Shown here piece after piece: positions 11,363 to 19,431 of a DNA stretch of 51,818 bases. The translations under genes were made by a program, and so were the position numbers. This DNA comes from JAJZJT01 sp049964655 (GTDB taxonomy: Bacteria > Actinomycetota > Acidimicrobiia > Acidimicrobiales > RAAP-2): contig JBMFXC010000007.1 in assembly GCA_049964655.1 (NCBI GenBank), positions 1 through 51,818 on the forward strand. The letters are read 5' to 3'. Below the pieces are notes generated by a model. That model was not told the origin of the DNA and made no database searches. It saw only the letters and a program-made list of their open reading frames with translations. Position 1 is the first letter of the stretch. The number at the start of each line of letters is the position of its first letter.

Positions 11363-11752
11363 ATGCCCCGCTTCGAACGATCACTTCCCGACCTCGACCC
11401 CGCCCAGGTGGCCCAAGAGCTCGCACGTCGGGCGCGGGACGCCGCCTACGTCGCCGTCGGTGCTGGCGTGCTCGGCTACCAACGGCTGCAGGTGCAGCGT
11501 CGGGAGCTCGAAGCGCGCCTGGGTCAGCCGCGCACCGACGTCCAGAGCCGGCTGTCGACCGTGCGGGACGACGTCACCGGCGTGCTCGCAGACGTCGACC
11601 AGCGGGTCGAGGCACTCGTCGAGCAGGTCGAGGCGGTGCTGTCGCCGCTCGAGCAGCGCCTTCCCGAGCCTGCCCGCGACCTCGCCGCCCAGGCGCACGA
11701 GCTGGCACGTGACGTGCGCGCCCAGCTCCGCGAGCGGCTGACCAACGCCTGA
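11363..11752 (+). CDS. small alanine/arginine-rich coiled-coil protein
   Basis: The product is 129 aa with no recognised family. The N-terminus has a mildly hydrophobic stretch AAYVAVGAGVLGYQRLQ. The rest is strongly amphipathic helix with regular Leu/Val heptads, for example in VDQRVEALVEQVEAVLSPLE and RDLAAQAHELARDVRAQLRE, typical of a coiled coil or apolipoprotein-like helix. There are no cysteines and no catalytic motif. The ATG has an AGGAGG site (11353-11358) and a good promoter (11291-11319), and a strong hairpin follows the gene, so it is a well-defined monocistronic unit. A membrane- or polymer-associated structural role is possible but unproven. Confidence 0.75.
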   Translation: MPRFERSLPDLDPAQVAQELARRARDAAYVAVGAGVLGYQRLQVQRRELEARLGQPRTDVQSRLSTVRDDVTGVLADVDQRVEALVEQVEAVLSPLEQRLPEPARDLAAQAHELARDVRAQLRERLTNA

Positions 11753-11865
11753 CCGCCCGGTCAGCGACGCACGCGACCTTGGCGCCGCCGCTCCCCCCTC
11801 GGCGACGCTGGGCACAGTGGGGCACGATGCCTCACTGCCGCGGACCGGCCCCCTCCGATCCGCCG

Positions 11866-11898
11866 ACGACGGGCCCGCTCCAAGCGGGCCCGTCGTCG
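11866..11898. terminator. strong 15-bp hairpin, bidirectional terminator-like
   Basis: GACGACGGGCCCGCT and its exact reverse complement AGCGGGCCCGTCGTC flank a CCA loop. The hairpin lies between the convergent coiled-coil gene and the Rmd-like gene. It lacks a T-tract, as is common in GC-rich actinobacteria. Confidence 0.7.
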
Positions 11899-12023
11899 CG
11901 CCCGCTCCGCGAGGGCGCGCTGCCCGGGTTCCCGTCAGCCAGCCCCGAGCCCCCGTGGCCACGACACCGGGCCACCAGATCGCTCAGCGCCGCCTGTGGA
12001 CGAGCCGGACCGCTCACGACGGG

Positions 12024-12932
12024 CTAGACGGCTCGGGGCACCCGGCCTTCCCAGTCCTTGAGGACGTCCGCGAGCGTCTCGGTCAGCGGGTGCACGGGCA
12101 CCCAGCCCGTGGCGCGTTGCAGACGACCCGGGTCTCCCCGCAGGACGGGGACCTCGATCGGCCGGACGAGAGCGGGGTCCACCTCGAGCTCGAGCGAGGC
12201 CCCGGCCAGCGCCACCAGCTCGTCGGCTATTTCGCGCATCGAGACGTCTCGACCCGAACAGACGTTGTAGACCGTTCCCGGCTCGCCCGACTCGACGAGC
12301 GCCCGATAGGCGCGCACGACGTCACGGACGTCGGTGAAGTCGCGGCGAGCCGACAGGTTGCCCACGGCGATGGCACGCTGACCGCTCGCCGTCGCTTCGA
12401 CGACCCGCTTGGCAAAGGCGGCGACGGCGAACTCAGGCGACTGCCCGGGGCCCACGTGGTTGAACGGACGCGCCACCACGACATGCTGGCCGTGACCGCG
12501 GAACGCCTGGGTGGCGACGGCCTCGGCCGCCAGCTTGCTCGCCGCATAGGGCGTGACCGGTGCCGGTGCCATGTCCTCGGTGAGCGGGAGCGCCGCTGGG
12601 TCGGCCACGGCCCCGTACACCTCGGCCGAGCTCACCACCAGCACTCGTGGTGCCAGCCCGGACCGGCGGGCAGCCAGGAGCACGCTCGCCGTCCCGAGCA
12701 CGTTCACCTCGAGGACTCCTAGGGGGTCGTCCCACGACCGGCCCACGTGCGACAGCGCAGCCAGGTGGTACACGGCCTCGGGACGCGCCGCTTCGATGGC
12801 AGCGTGGACGGCGTCGGGGTCGGTGACGTCGACCTCGGTGTCCGTCACCTCGACGTCGTCGCCGGCAGCGCGCAGGTGGTCGACCAACCAGGTGCCGACG
12901 AAGCCGCTTCCTCCGGTGATCAGGGCTCGCAC
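12024..12932 (-). CDS. rmd: GDP-6-deoxy-D-mannose reductase-like NAD-dependent epimerase/dehydratase
   Basis: The 302-aa extended short-chain dehydrogenase has the NAD site GGSGFVG at residues 7-13, the serine motif VVSSAEVYG, the catalytic YxxxK as YAASK, and the GDP-sugar family traits RPFNHVGPGQSPEF and a C-terminal LRGDPGRLQRATGW. These fit Rmd, which reduces GDP-4-keto-6-deoxymannose to GDP-D-rhamnose; GDP-mannose 4,6-dehydratase is the main alternative. No matching 4,6-dehydratase for GDP-mannose is in the window. The GTG at 12932 begins 10 nt after the stop of the upstream GT4 gene, placing it last in a four-gene minus-strand operon with three glycosyltransferases. Confidence 0.7.
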   Translation of the reverse strand: MRALITGGSGFVGTWLVDHLRAAGDDVEVTDTEVDVTDPDAVHAAIEAARPEAVYHLAALSHVGRSWDDPLGVLEVNVLGTASVLLAARRSGLAPRVLVVSSAEVYGAVADPAALPLTEDMAPAPVTPYAASKLAAEAVATQAFRGHGQHVVVARPFNHVGPGQSPEFAVAAFAKRVVEATASGQRAIAVGNLSARRDFTDVRDVVRAYRALVESGEPGTVYNVCSGRDVSMREIADELVALAGASLELEVDPALVRPIEVPVLRGDPGRLQRATGWVPVHPLTETLADVLKDWEGRVPRAV

Positions 12933-12942
12933 GCCGAGCACC

Positions 12943-14214
12943 CTACCGGGTGCCCCGGGCGCGCCGCCTGCCTCCACGGGCGGCAAGCCGGTACGCCCGG
13001 ACGTGGGCGGCAGCGCTCGCCGACCAGGTGTGGGCCGCAGCCACGGCAAGCCCGCGACGTCGTCGATCTTCGCGGTCGGGATCCCCCACCCCGCGCTCGG
13101 AGAGCACGACGTCGAGGACGTCGGCCAGGGCGGCCGTGTCACCGGGATCGACGAGCAGGGCGGCGGATCCCGCCACCTCCTCCATCGCCGTCCCCCGAGT
13201 GGTCACGAGGGTGGTCCCACAGGCCAGCGCCTCCAGGGCAGGCAGACCGAAGCCCTCGTACCGGGCCGGGTAGACGGCCGCGGCAGCGTGTCGCAACAAC
13301 GCCGGGACGGCGTCGTCGGGGACGTAGCCGGTCCTGACCACCTGGGCGTCGATCCCGGCAGCGTGGAGGGCCCGCTCGACGGCGTCGCCACCCCACCCCG
13401 GTCCCCCGGCCAGCACGAGCAGCGCCTCGGGATGCCGGCGCGCCACGCGGGCAAAGGCCGCCACCAGCGTGGGGACATCCTTGCGAGGCTCGAGGGTGCC
13501 GACGAAGACCACGAAGGGAGCGCCCTGCGAGAGACGGTGGTCGAGGCCGCCCAGGACGACGAGGTCGCTCCCCGGGTCGACCTCCTCGGGTGAGAAGCGA
13601 CGCGCGTCGACGCCGTGATGGGCCACCACCACCTCGGCGTCGGTCGGGCACCACCGTTCGAGCTCGTCAGCCGTCACCTGGCTCGGACAGACGATGACGG
13701 TGGCCCGGCGAGCCGCCACCTCGATCGCCCGCCGGAACAGGAGCACCTTGGAGCGCTCGTGCCACTCGGGAGACACGAAGAAGCTCAGGTCGTGGACGGT
13801 GACGACGACGGGGAGGCGGGTGCGCTCCGGCATCGTGTAGTGGGGTGAGTGATGGACGGCCACTGCCGCGGTGCGCAGCCGGGCCGGCAAGGCCACCTGC
13901 TCCCAGGCCAGGCGGAGCGGGCGGGGAGCCGGGGCGACGTCCACCACGTCGGCTGTTGGTGCAAGCGACCGCCACCGGGTGGCGTCTCCCCGGCGAGCGA
14001 GAAGGACGAGCGACACCTCGCCACCAGCGGCGACGGCCTCGACCAGGCGCAACGTGTACTGGCCGGCACCCACCGGGCGGGCCGGGACCGCCGTCACGTC
14101 GACCGAGCACCGCAGTGCCGTGGTCGACGGACCATCCCCGGAGGCTCCCTCGGCTGCCCCGACGACCTGCTCCTGCGCCGGGACCCTCGTCACGGGCTGC
14201 TCGCCGTCAACCAC
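12943..14214 (-). CDS. glycosyltransferase family 4
   Basis: The 423-aa GT-B retaining glycosyltransferase has an N-terminal acceptor domain beginning CSVDVTAVPARPVGAGQYT, the interdomain signature VGTLEPRKDVPTLVAAFARV, and the donor-site EX7E motif as YEGFGLPALEALACG. It likely adds a sugar to a growing surface polysaccharide on the cytoplasmic face of the membrane. The start is taken as the GTG at 14214, overlapping the preceding gene's end by 8 nt with GGAG upstream. A GTG about 8 codons further in is also possible, since the conserved fold begins roughly 34 residues later. Confidence 0.82.
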   Translation of the reverse strand: MVDGEQPVTRVPAQEQVVGAAEGASGDGPSTTALRCSVDVTAVPARPVGAGQYTLRLVEAVAAGGEVSLVLLARRGDATRWRSLAPTADVVDVAPAPRPLRLAWEQVALPARLRTAAVAVHHSPHYTMPERTRLPVVVTVHDLSFFVSPEWHERSKVLLFRRAIEVAARRATVIVCPSQVTADELERWCPTDAEVVVAHHGVDARRFSPEEVDPGSDLVVLGGLDHRLSQGAPFVVFVGTLEPRKDVPTLVAAFARVARRHPEALLVLAGGPGWGGDAVERALHAAGIDAQVVRTGYVPDDAVPALLRHAAAAVYPARYEGFGLPALEALACGTTLVTTRGTAMEEVAGSAALLVDPGDTAALADVLDVVLSERGVGDPDREDRRRRGLAVAAAHTWSASAAAHVRAYRLAARGGRRRARGTR

Positions 14215-15355
14215 CGGGACCCGCTCCGGTGACGCCAGCCCACACCGCCACGTGACGCTCCGCCGACGTCGTCCACCGCAGGCCGGCAGCGTGCTCGGCG
14301 CCGCGCCGACGGAGGTCGTCGGCGACGTCGTCCTCGCTCGCCACGGTGACGAGCGCCTCAGCGATCCCCTCCACGTCGAGGGGGTCGACCTCGTTGGCGG
14401 CGCCGCCCGTGCTCGGGAGCGGGCTGGCCACCACCGGGACCCCCGCCGCCATGGCCTCGAGAGGAGGCAGGCCGAAGCCCTCGCCGAGCGGCACGTAGGC
14501 GAGCAGCCGGGCTCGGTGGTAGAGGCCGGCGAGGACACCGGCTGGAACGCCCCCGGCCAGCACGACGCCTTCGACGGGCTGCAGCCGGTCACCCCATCCG
14601 GTGGGCCCGACCACCACCAGCGGCCACGGTTCGGGCAACCGGCGGCGCGCCTGTCCATAGGCGTCGAACAGGCGGGCGAGGTTCTTGCGCGGTTCGAGCG
14701 TTCCCACGGCCAACAGGAACGGGGTGCCGACGCCGAGGTGGGCGAGCAGGGCGTCGGTCGCCGAGCTGTCCGGCGGCGGCAGGTGGTCGCTGCCGTGGGG
14801 CACGACCACCACGTCACCCGGCGTCGCTCCGGCGTCGACCAACTGCGTGGCCACGACCTCGCTCGGCACGACGACGCGGGCTGCCCGCTGCAGGAGGCGC
14901 CGGAGCGCTGCCTCGTGCCACGCCCGTCCTCGGGCCGGGTAGGCCTCGGGATACGTCCGCCACAGCAGGTCGTGCACCATCGCCACCACCGGCGCGTCCT
15001 GGCTGGGTGGGGCAGCCAGAGACACGGCGTGGACGACGTCGAAGCTCCGGGGCGCGGAGAGTACCCCGGCGTCCCACAAGCGGGTGAGGACGGGACCGGG
15101 CAGTGGTACGGACCGGACGGGGAACCCGGGTCCGGCCAGCGGGTCTCGACTTGCTTCCCGGTGTCGACGCCGGCTGGCCAGCACGGTGACGTCGGCGCCG
15201 GCACCGGTCCCGAGGCGGCGGAGGCCCCCGAGCAGGCCGAGCGCGTAGGTGCCGATGCCACCGGGCACGGCACGTCGCAGTTGCTCGGCGACGACCAGCA
15301 CGCCGAGTGGTCGGTGACCTGGTCCGAGCGTCGGTCGCTGGGACGAGGAGCTCAT
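14207..15355 (-). CDS. glycosyltransferase family 4
   Basis: The 382-aa GT4 enzyme has an N-terminal RAVPGGIGTYALGLLGGL glycine loop, VGTLEPRKNLARLFDAY at the domain boundary, and EX7E as GEGFGLPPLEAMAAG. The ATG at 15355 overlaps the stop of the upstream GT4 in ATGA. With the flanking GT4 genes it forms a translationally coupled trio, suggesting successive transfer steps in one repeating unit. Sugar specificity cannot be read from the sequence. Confidence 0.85.
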   Translation of the reverse strand: MSSSSQRPTLGPGHRPLGVLVVAEQLRRAVPGGIGTYALGLLGGLRRLGTGAGADVTVLASRRRHREASRDPLAGPGFPVRSVPLPGPVLTRLWDAGVLSAPRSFDVVHAVSLAAPPSQDAPVVAMVHDLLWRTYPEAYPARGRAWHEAALRRLLQRAARVVVPSEVVATQLVDAGATPGDVVVVPHGSDHLPPPDSSATDALLAHLGVGTPFLLAVGTLEPRKNLARLFDAYGQARRRLPEPWPLVVVGPTGWGDRLQPVEGVVLAGGVPAGVLAGLYHRARLLAYVPLGEGFGLPPLEAMAAGVPVVASPLPSTGGAANEVDPLDVEGIAEALVTVASEDDVADDLRRRGAEHAAGLRWTTSAERHVAVWAGVTGAGPGG

Positions 15356-16635
15356 GCCGCGGCGTCGCGGTAGAGCTCGACCATGCCCTCCGCACAGGCG
15401 TCCCAGGTGAACCGGCGAGACCGCTCCCGACCCCGTGCCACCAAGGCGTCGACCTCCGGTCCGCCGGCGAGCACGTCGGCCAGGGCGTCGGCGAGGGCGT
15501 CGGCGTCGCCGGGAGGCACGAGGACGGCGGCGTCGCCGACCACCTCGGGGATGGCACCAGCCCGTGTGGTGACCACGGGCACGCCGGCGGCCATCGCCTG
15601 GAGAGGAGGGAAGCCGAAGCCCTCGTAGAGGGAAGGGTAGGCGAGCGCGGCGGCGCCGGCGAGCAGTCGCGCGAGGGCAACGTCGGCCACGTAGCCGACC
15701 CGGACGACACGGGCCGCCGCCGGCGAGCGGCCCACAGCCTCCTCGACGGCGTCGGCACCCCACCCCGAGGCACCGACGATCACCAGGGCGAGCCCCGGGT
15801 CGGAGGCGGCAACCCGGGTGAAGGCGGCGACGAGCGACGGGTAGTCCTTGCGGGGCTCGACGGTGCCGATGGCGATCACGTAGCGCTCCGTGCCCCGGGG
15901 AAGGTCGACGGGCAGCTGCGGGACGACCGGGGGTCCGTGGCCGATCCCGGTGCCGCCGGCACCGCCGCCCAAATCGGTGCCACCGGTATGCCCAGTGCCC
16001 CCGGCCAGCTCGCTCAGCTCGCTCAGCTCGGTGAGCTCGGTGAGCTCGGTGAGCTCGGCCACCAACGGCACACCGAGGTGGACCGTGCGCACGTGGTCCG
16101 GAGCGGCGCCGAAGGCGTCGACGACCTCGTCGGCGACGAAGTCCGACAAGGTGTGCACGTAGGCGCCGGCAGCGATCGCTCGCCGCACGAGATCAGGAAA
16201 GACCAGGGTGGAGCGGTCGCAGAGGTGTGGATAGCGCAGCGGGGTCAGGTCGTGCACGCTGACCACCCGGGCGGCATGGGCGGGTGGCACCACGAAGTTG
16301 GTCCCGTGGACGACGTCGTGACGCCCGACGAACCAGTCGGCCGGCGGCCACGACAGCCGGCGCCACGACGCGTGCAGCGGCCGCGCCGGCATGGGCCGTT
16401 GCGCACGGTCGACCTCCGGCGGAACGACGGAGTCGATGCCATGGCGGCGGCGCCAGCTCACCGCGAAGGCCGACACGTCGACGTCTTGGCGACGGGCGAG
16501 GCCGTCGATGAGCCCGGCCACGAAGGCCCCGACGCCCGTCGGTCGGCCGAGCAACGGCGTGGCGTCGAGGGCGACGGAGAGCCGGGCGGCATCCGACCGG
16601 TGTCCGTGGCGCGGCACGGCGAGAGCCTTGCACAT
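15352..16635 (-). CDS. glycosyltransferase family 4 with repeat linker
   Basis: The 427-aa GT4 enzyme starts its fold at ARLSVALDATPLLGRPTGVG and has VSVHDLTPLRYP, IGTVEPRKDYPSLVAAF and a donor motif YEGFGFPPLQAMAAG. The second acid of the usual EX7E is Gln here, a variant seen in some GT4 clades. Between the two Rossmann domains lies a low-complexity insert with ELT/ELS repeats followed by a Gly-rich stretch. The ATG at 16635 is chosen because the fold begins about 20 residues later. An in-frame ATG near 16710 would overlap the divergent cofD leader region, so the start is moderately uncertain. Confidence 0.8.
   Translation of the reverse strand: MCKALAVPRHGHRSDAARLSVALDATPLLGRPTGVGAFVAGLIDGLARRQDVDVSAFAVSWRRRHGIDSVVPPEVDRAQRPMPARPLHASWRRLSWPPADWFVGRHDVVHGTNFVVPPAHAARVVSVHDLTPLRYPHLCDRSTLVFPDLVRRAIAAGAYVHTLSDFVADEVVDAFGAAPDHVRTVHLGVPLVAELTELTELTELSELSELAGGTGHTGGTDLGGGAGGTGIGHGPPVVPQLPVDLPRGTERYVIAIGTVEPRKDYPSLVAAFTRVAASDPGLALVIVGASGWGADAVEEAVGRSPAAARVVRVGYVADVALARLLAGAAALAYPSLYEGFGFPPLQAMAAGVPVVTTRAGAIPEVVGDAAVLVPPGDADALADALADVLAGGPEVDALVARGRERSRRFTWDACAEGMVELYRDAAA
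16008..16056. repeat. 9-bp tandem repeat encoding Glu-Leu-Thr/Ser
   Basis: GAGCTCGGT/GAGCTCGCT-type units run about five times inside the GT4 gene, giving ELTELTELTELSELSEL in the interdomain linker. Confidence 0.7.
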
Positions 16636-16694
16636 CTCGGCACCCGCACCGGGCAGCCGGACAACGCCCGCTGGTCGGCGCCTCGCGCCGGCGG

Positions 16695-16700
16695 TAGTGT
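16695..16700 (+). promoter_or_regulatory. -10 hexamer TAGTGT upstream of cofD
   Basis: TAGTGT lies 8 nt before an ATG at 16709 that opens a 20-codon reading frame ending on the cofD start codon. It is the best promoter candidate for the cofD-cofE pair. Confidence 0.35.
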
Positions 16701-16708
16701 GCCCGACC

Positions 16709-16771
16709 ATGCGCATCCGCCGGCACCTCGCCGCCCTGGCGCGGGACCGGCGAGGCGGCAGCCGGTCGTGA
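16709..16771 (+). CDS. possible 20-aa leader peptide coupled to cofD
   Basis: ATG at 16709 opens a 20-codon, Arg-rich frame (MRIRRHLAALARDRRGGSRS) whose TGA (16769-16771) overlaps the cofD GTG in GTGA. It follows a TAGTGT -10 candidate. This may be a leader that delivers ribosomes to cofD, which lacks a good ribosome site. Chance is a serious alternative, since 20 open codons are common at this GC content. Confidence 0.25.
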   Translation: MRIRRHLAALARDRRGGSRS

Positions 16772-17706
16772 TCACGGCACTGGCCGGCGGGGTCGGCGCC
16801 GCCCGGCTCCTCGAGGGGATGACCGAGGTCGTCGACGCTGCGACGATCACCGCCGTGGTCAACGTCGGCGACGACACCCGACTGCACGGGCTCCACATCT
16901 CTCCCGACCTCGACACCGTGCTCTACACGCTGGCCGGGCTGTCCGACCGCGGCACCGGCTGGGGGCTGGCCGGCGAGTCGTGGACGGTGATGACCGAGCT
17001 CGAGCGACTGGGCGGCGAGACCTGGTTCCGCCTCGGTGACCGCGACCTCGCCACCCACTGCTACCGCACCCACCGGCTCGACCAGGGAGCGACGCTCAGC
17101 GAGGTGACCGCCGAGCTAGCCCGGGCCCGCGGGGTCCGGGTCCGGCTCCTGCCCGTCTCGGACGACCCGGTGCGGACCCACCTGCACGTGGTCGGTGGCC
17201 ACGAGGTGCCCTTTCAGGAGTACTTCGTTCGGCTCCGGCACGACGTCGCCGTCTCTGCCGTCCGGTTCGCCGGGGCCGACCAGGCGCGCCCGGCACCAGG
17301 CGTCCTCGAGGCGGTCGACGACGCCGAGGTAGTGGTGGTGTGCCCGTCGAACCCAGTGGTCTCCATCGGCCCCGTGGTCGCCGTCCCCGGCCTCCTCGAC
17401 CACCTCCGCCGACGGCGGGAGGACGTCGTCGCGGTGTCCCCCATCGTCGCCGGCTCGGCCATCAAGGGACCGGCAGCCCGGCTCATGGCCGAGTCGGGCT
17501 TCGAACCCTCGGTGGTCGGCGTGGCGCGTTGGTACGCGCCGTGGGTCTCGACGCTGGTGGTCGACCGAGCCGACGAGGCGCTCGCCCCGGCCGTCGAGGC
17601 CGAAGGCGTGCGTTGCGTCGTCGCCGACACGGTGATGAGCGACGTCAGACGGGCCGCCGAGCTGTCCCGTGCCGTCCTCGGAGCGATCGGGGACGGTCGG
17701 CGGTGA
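16768..17706 (+). CDS. cofD: 2-phospho-L-lactate transferase (F420 biosynthesis)
   Basis: The 312-aa CofD/FbiA enzyme joins the activated phospho-sidechain (phospholactate or phosphoenolpyruvate) to the deazaflavin Fo, giving F420-0 or dehydro-F420-0. Diagnostic segments are ALAGGVGAARLLEGM at the N-terminus, VNVGDDTRLHGLHISPDLDT, FRLGDRDLATHCYRT, CPSNPVVSIGP and SPIVAGSAIKGPAARLM. The GTG at 16768 gives the family's usual N-terminus. An in-frame GTG at 16699 would add 23 Pro/Arg-rich residues. The stop overlaps cofE in GTGA, so the pair is an operon divergent from the GT4 operon. Confidence 0.93.
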   Translation: MITALAGGVGAARLLEGMTEVVDAATITAVVNVGDDTRLHGLHISPDLDTVLYTLAGLSDRGTGWGLAGESWTVMTELERLGGETWFRLGDRDLATHCYRTHRLDQGATLSEVTAELARARGVRVRLLPVSDDPVRTHLHVVGGHEVPFQEYFVRLRHDVAVSAVRFAGADQARPAPGVLEAVDDAEVVVVCPSNPVVSIGPVVAVPGLLDHLRRRREDVVAVSPIVAGSAIKGPAARLMAESGFEPSVVGVARWYAPWVSTLVVDRADEALAPAVEAEGVRCVVADTVMSDVRRAAELSRAVLGAIGDGRR

Positions 17707-18437
17707 CCCGGGACGACGGTGGGCTCGCCGTCCATCCGGTCGTCGGCATCGGGGCTGTCGTCCCCGGTGACAACCTGGCCGGGGTCCTCGCCGACGCCCT
17801 CGGTCCCACCTCCAGCGTCCCCGGTGGCCTGGCCGACGGAGACGTGCTCGTCGTCACCCAGAAGGTCGTCTCGAAGGCCGAGGGGCGCCTGGTCCCTGTC
17901 GACCCCGACGACCCGGCAGCCAAGCGCCTCGTCGTCGAGTCCGAGTCGGTCCGGGTGGTCCGCCGACGCGGTGACCTGCTCATCAGCGAGACCCGTCACG
18001 GCTTCGTCTGCGCCAACGCCGGCGTGGACCTCTCCAACGTGGAGGCCGGAACGGCAGCCCTCCTGCCGGTGGACCCCGACCGGTCCGCCCGGAGGATCCG
18101 GGCGGACCTTCGGCGCCGACTGGGCGTCGAGGTGGGGGTCGTCATCTCCGACACGTTCGGACGCACCTGGCGCCGAGGCGTCACCGACGTCGCCATCGGG
18201 GTGGCCGGCGTCGCAGCGGTGGTCGACCTGCGTGGGACACCGGATGCCACCGGTCGGGTGCTCGAGGCCACCGAGGTCTGCGTGGCCGACGAGCTCGCCG
18301 GCGCCGCCGAGCTCGTCATGGGCAAGGACCGGGGCGTCCCCGCCGCCGTCGTGAGGGGCGTGGCACCCGCCTGGCTGCGGGACGGCTCCGTGGCCGAGGA
18401 GATCGTCCGGCCCCCCTCCGAAGACCTGTTCCGCTGA
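17703..18437 (+). CDS. cofE: coenzyme F420-0:L-glutamate ligase, stand-alone
   Basis: The 244-aa enzyme adds gamma-linked glutamates to F420-0 using GTP. Visible motifs are GDVLVVTQKVVSKAEGR, ANAGVDLSNVEAG, VVISDTFGRTWRRGVTDVAIG and ELVMGKDRGVPAAVVRG. The length matches archaeal-type CofE; the C-terminal FMN-binding domain of mycobacterial FbiB is absent. The gene is coupled to cofD through GTGA. If a dehydro-F420-0 route is used, a separate reductase is needed; nitroreductase-family proteins near 38 and 40 kb are not evident candidates from sequence alone. Confidence 0.92.
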   Translation: MTRDDGGLAVHPVVGIGAVVPGDNLAGVLADALGPTSSVPGGLADGDVLVVTQKVVSKAEGRLVPVDPDDPAAKRLVVESESVRVVRRRGDLLISETRHGFVCANAGVDLSNVEAGTAALLPVDPDRSARRIRADLRRRLGVEVGVVISDTFGRTWRRGVTDVAIGVAGVAAVVDLRGTPDATGRVLEATEVCVADELAGAAELVMGKDRGVPAAVVRGVAPAWLRDGSVAEEIVRPPSEDLFR

Positions 18438-18459
18438 GCGCCGGCCGCGGCACGGCTCC

Positions 18460-19428
18460 TCACCGGGGCCCGGTCGAGCGCCCCTCGTCCCCCCGGAGGT
18501 GCTCGAGCACCGAGCGCACTCCCTCGGCCACCGTCGTCCACGCCTTCCAGCCCAGCTGCATGGCTGCTCGAGACGGGTCGAGGCTACACCTGGGCAGTTC
18601 GCCGGGTCGGGGCGGGGCGTAGCGGGGCTGGAGGTCGGAACCGACCTGCCGGGCCATCTCTGCATAGAGCGCGTTGACCGACGTCTCGCGTCCGGTGCCG
18701 ATGTTGCAGACCAGCCCTCCGCCCTTGGTGGCGGCGCGCACGAAGGCGTCGACGACGTCGTCGACGAAGACGAAGTCGCGCGTCTGGTTCCCGTCGCCGA
18801 CGATCGTCACCTGCTCGCCGGCCAGGAGCCGCCGACCGAAGACGGCGACCATACCGGTCTCGCCGTGGGGGTCCTGACGGGGCCCGTACACGTTGGCCAA
18901 AGCCAGGGCAACGAACTCGAGGGCGTGGAGCTGGCGGTAGGCGACGAGGTAGTCGATGGCCGCCTTCTTCGAGACCCCAAACGGGGTGAGCGGCCGCGCC
19001 GGGAGCGACTCGCGCCAGGGGAGGTCGGAGGGATCCGGCTCGCCGTAGAGGGTCTCGCCACTGGCGGCGAAGACGACTCGCCTGCACCCGGCGGCACGGG
19101 CCCCTTCGAGGACACGAAGCGTCCCCAGCACGTTCACCTCCGCGTCGAAGACCGGGTCGGCGACCGCGATCCTGTCGTCGGCCTGGGCGGCGAGGTGGAA
19201 GACCACCTCGGGGCGGCGGAGGGTGAGGACGTCGACCACCTCGGGCGAGCGCACGTCCAGGTGGTGGACAGTGAGCCGACGGCCACCGCCGGCCCGAGCC
19301 TCGGCCAGGTTGACCAGTGAGCCGCTCGACAAGTCGTCGACGACGTCGACGGTCGCTCCTTCGGCAAGCAGGCGGTCGACCAGCGTCGACCCGATGAAGC
19401 CGGCGCCTCCGGTCACCAGCGCCCGCAC
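18460..19428 (-). CDS. UDP-glucose 4-epimerase-like protein with Tyr-to-Phe change
   Basis: The 322-aa extended short-chain dehydrogenase has NAD motif GGAGFIG (7-13), FHLAAQADDRIAVADP and the late motif GDGNQTRDFVFVDDVVDA. It is close in type to actinobacterial NDP-sugar epimerases. The position of the catalytic tyrosine in YxxxK is Phe (TPFGVSKKA, Phe150, Lys154), and the serine motif reads AASGETLYG. Both changes would weaken ordinary epimerase chemistry, so an altered reaction or a binding role is possible. The GTG at 19428 lies 3 nt after the stop of the pyrophosphorylase gene. The gene ends 22 nt from cofE, with which it converges. Confidence 0.75.
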   Translation of the reverse strand: MRALVTGGAGFIGSTLVDRLLAEGATVDVVDDLSSGSLVNLAEARAGGGRRLTVHHLDVRSPEVVDVLTLRRPEVVFHLAAQADDRIAVADPVFDAEVNVLGTLRVLEGARAAGCRRVVFAASGETLYGEPDPSDLPWRESLPARPLTPFGVSKKAAIDYLVAYRQLHALEFVALALANVYGPRQDPHGETGMVAVFGRRLLAGEQVTIVGDGNQTRDFVFVDDVVDAFVRAATKGGGLVCNIGTGRETSVNALYAEMARQVGSDLQPRYAPPRPGELPRCSLDPSRAAMQLGWKAWTTVAEGVRSVLEHLRGDEGRSTGPR

Positions 19429-19431
19429 CGC

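Noticed and set aside
17495..17511. TTCGAACCC string resembling a tRNA T-arm
   Set aside because: It lies inside cofD coding sequence (SGFEPS) and no cloverleaf can be drawn around it.
18464..18480. ACCGGG-G-CCCGGT palindrome between the convergent cofE and epimerase genes as a terminator
   Set aside because: A one-base loop cannot form, and the sequence is inside the epimerase C-terminal codons.
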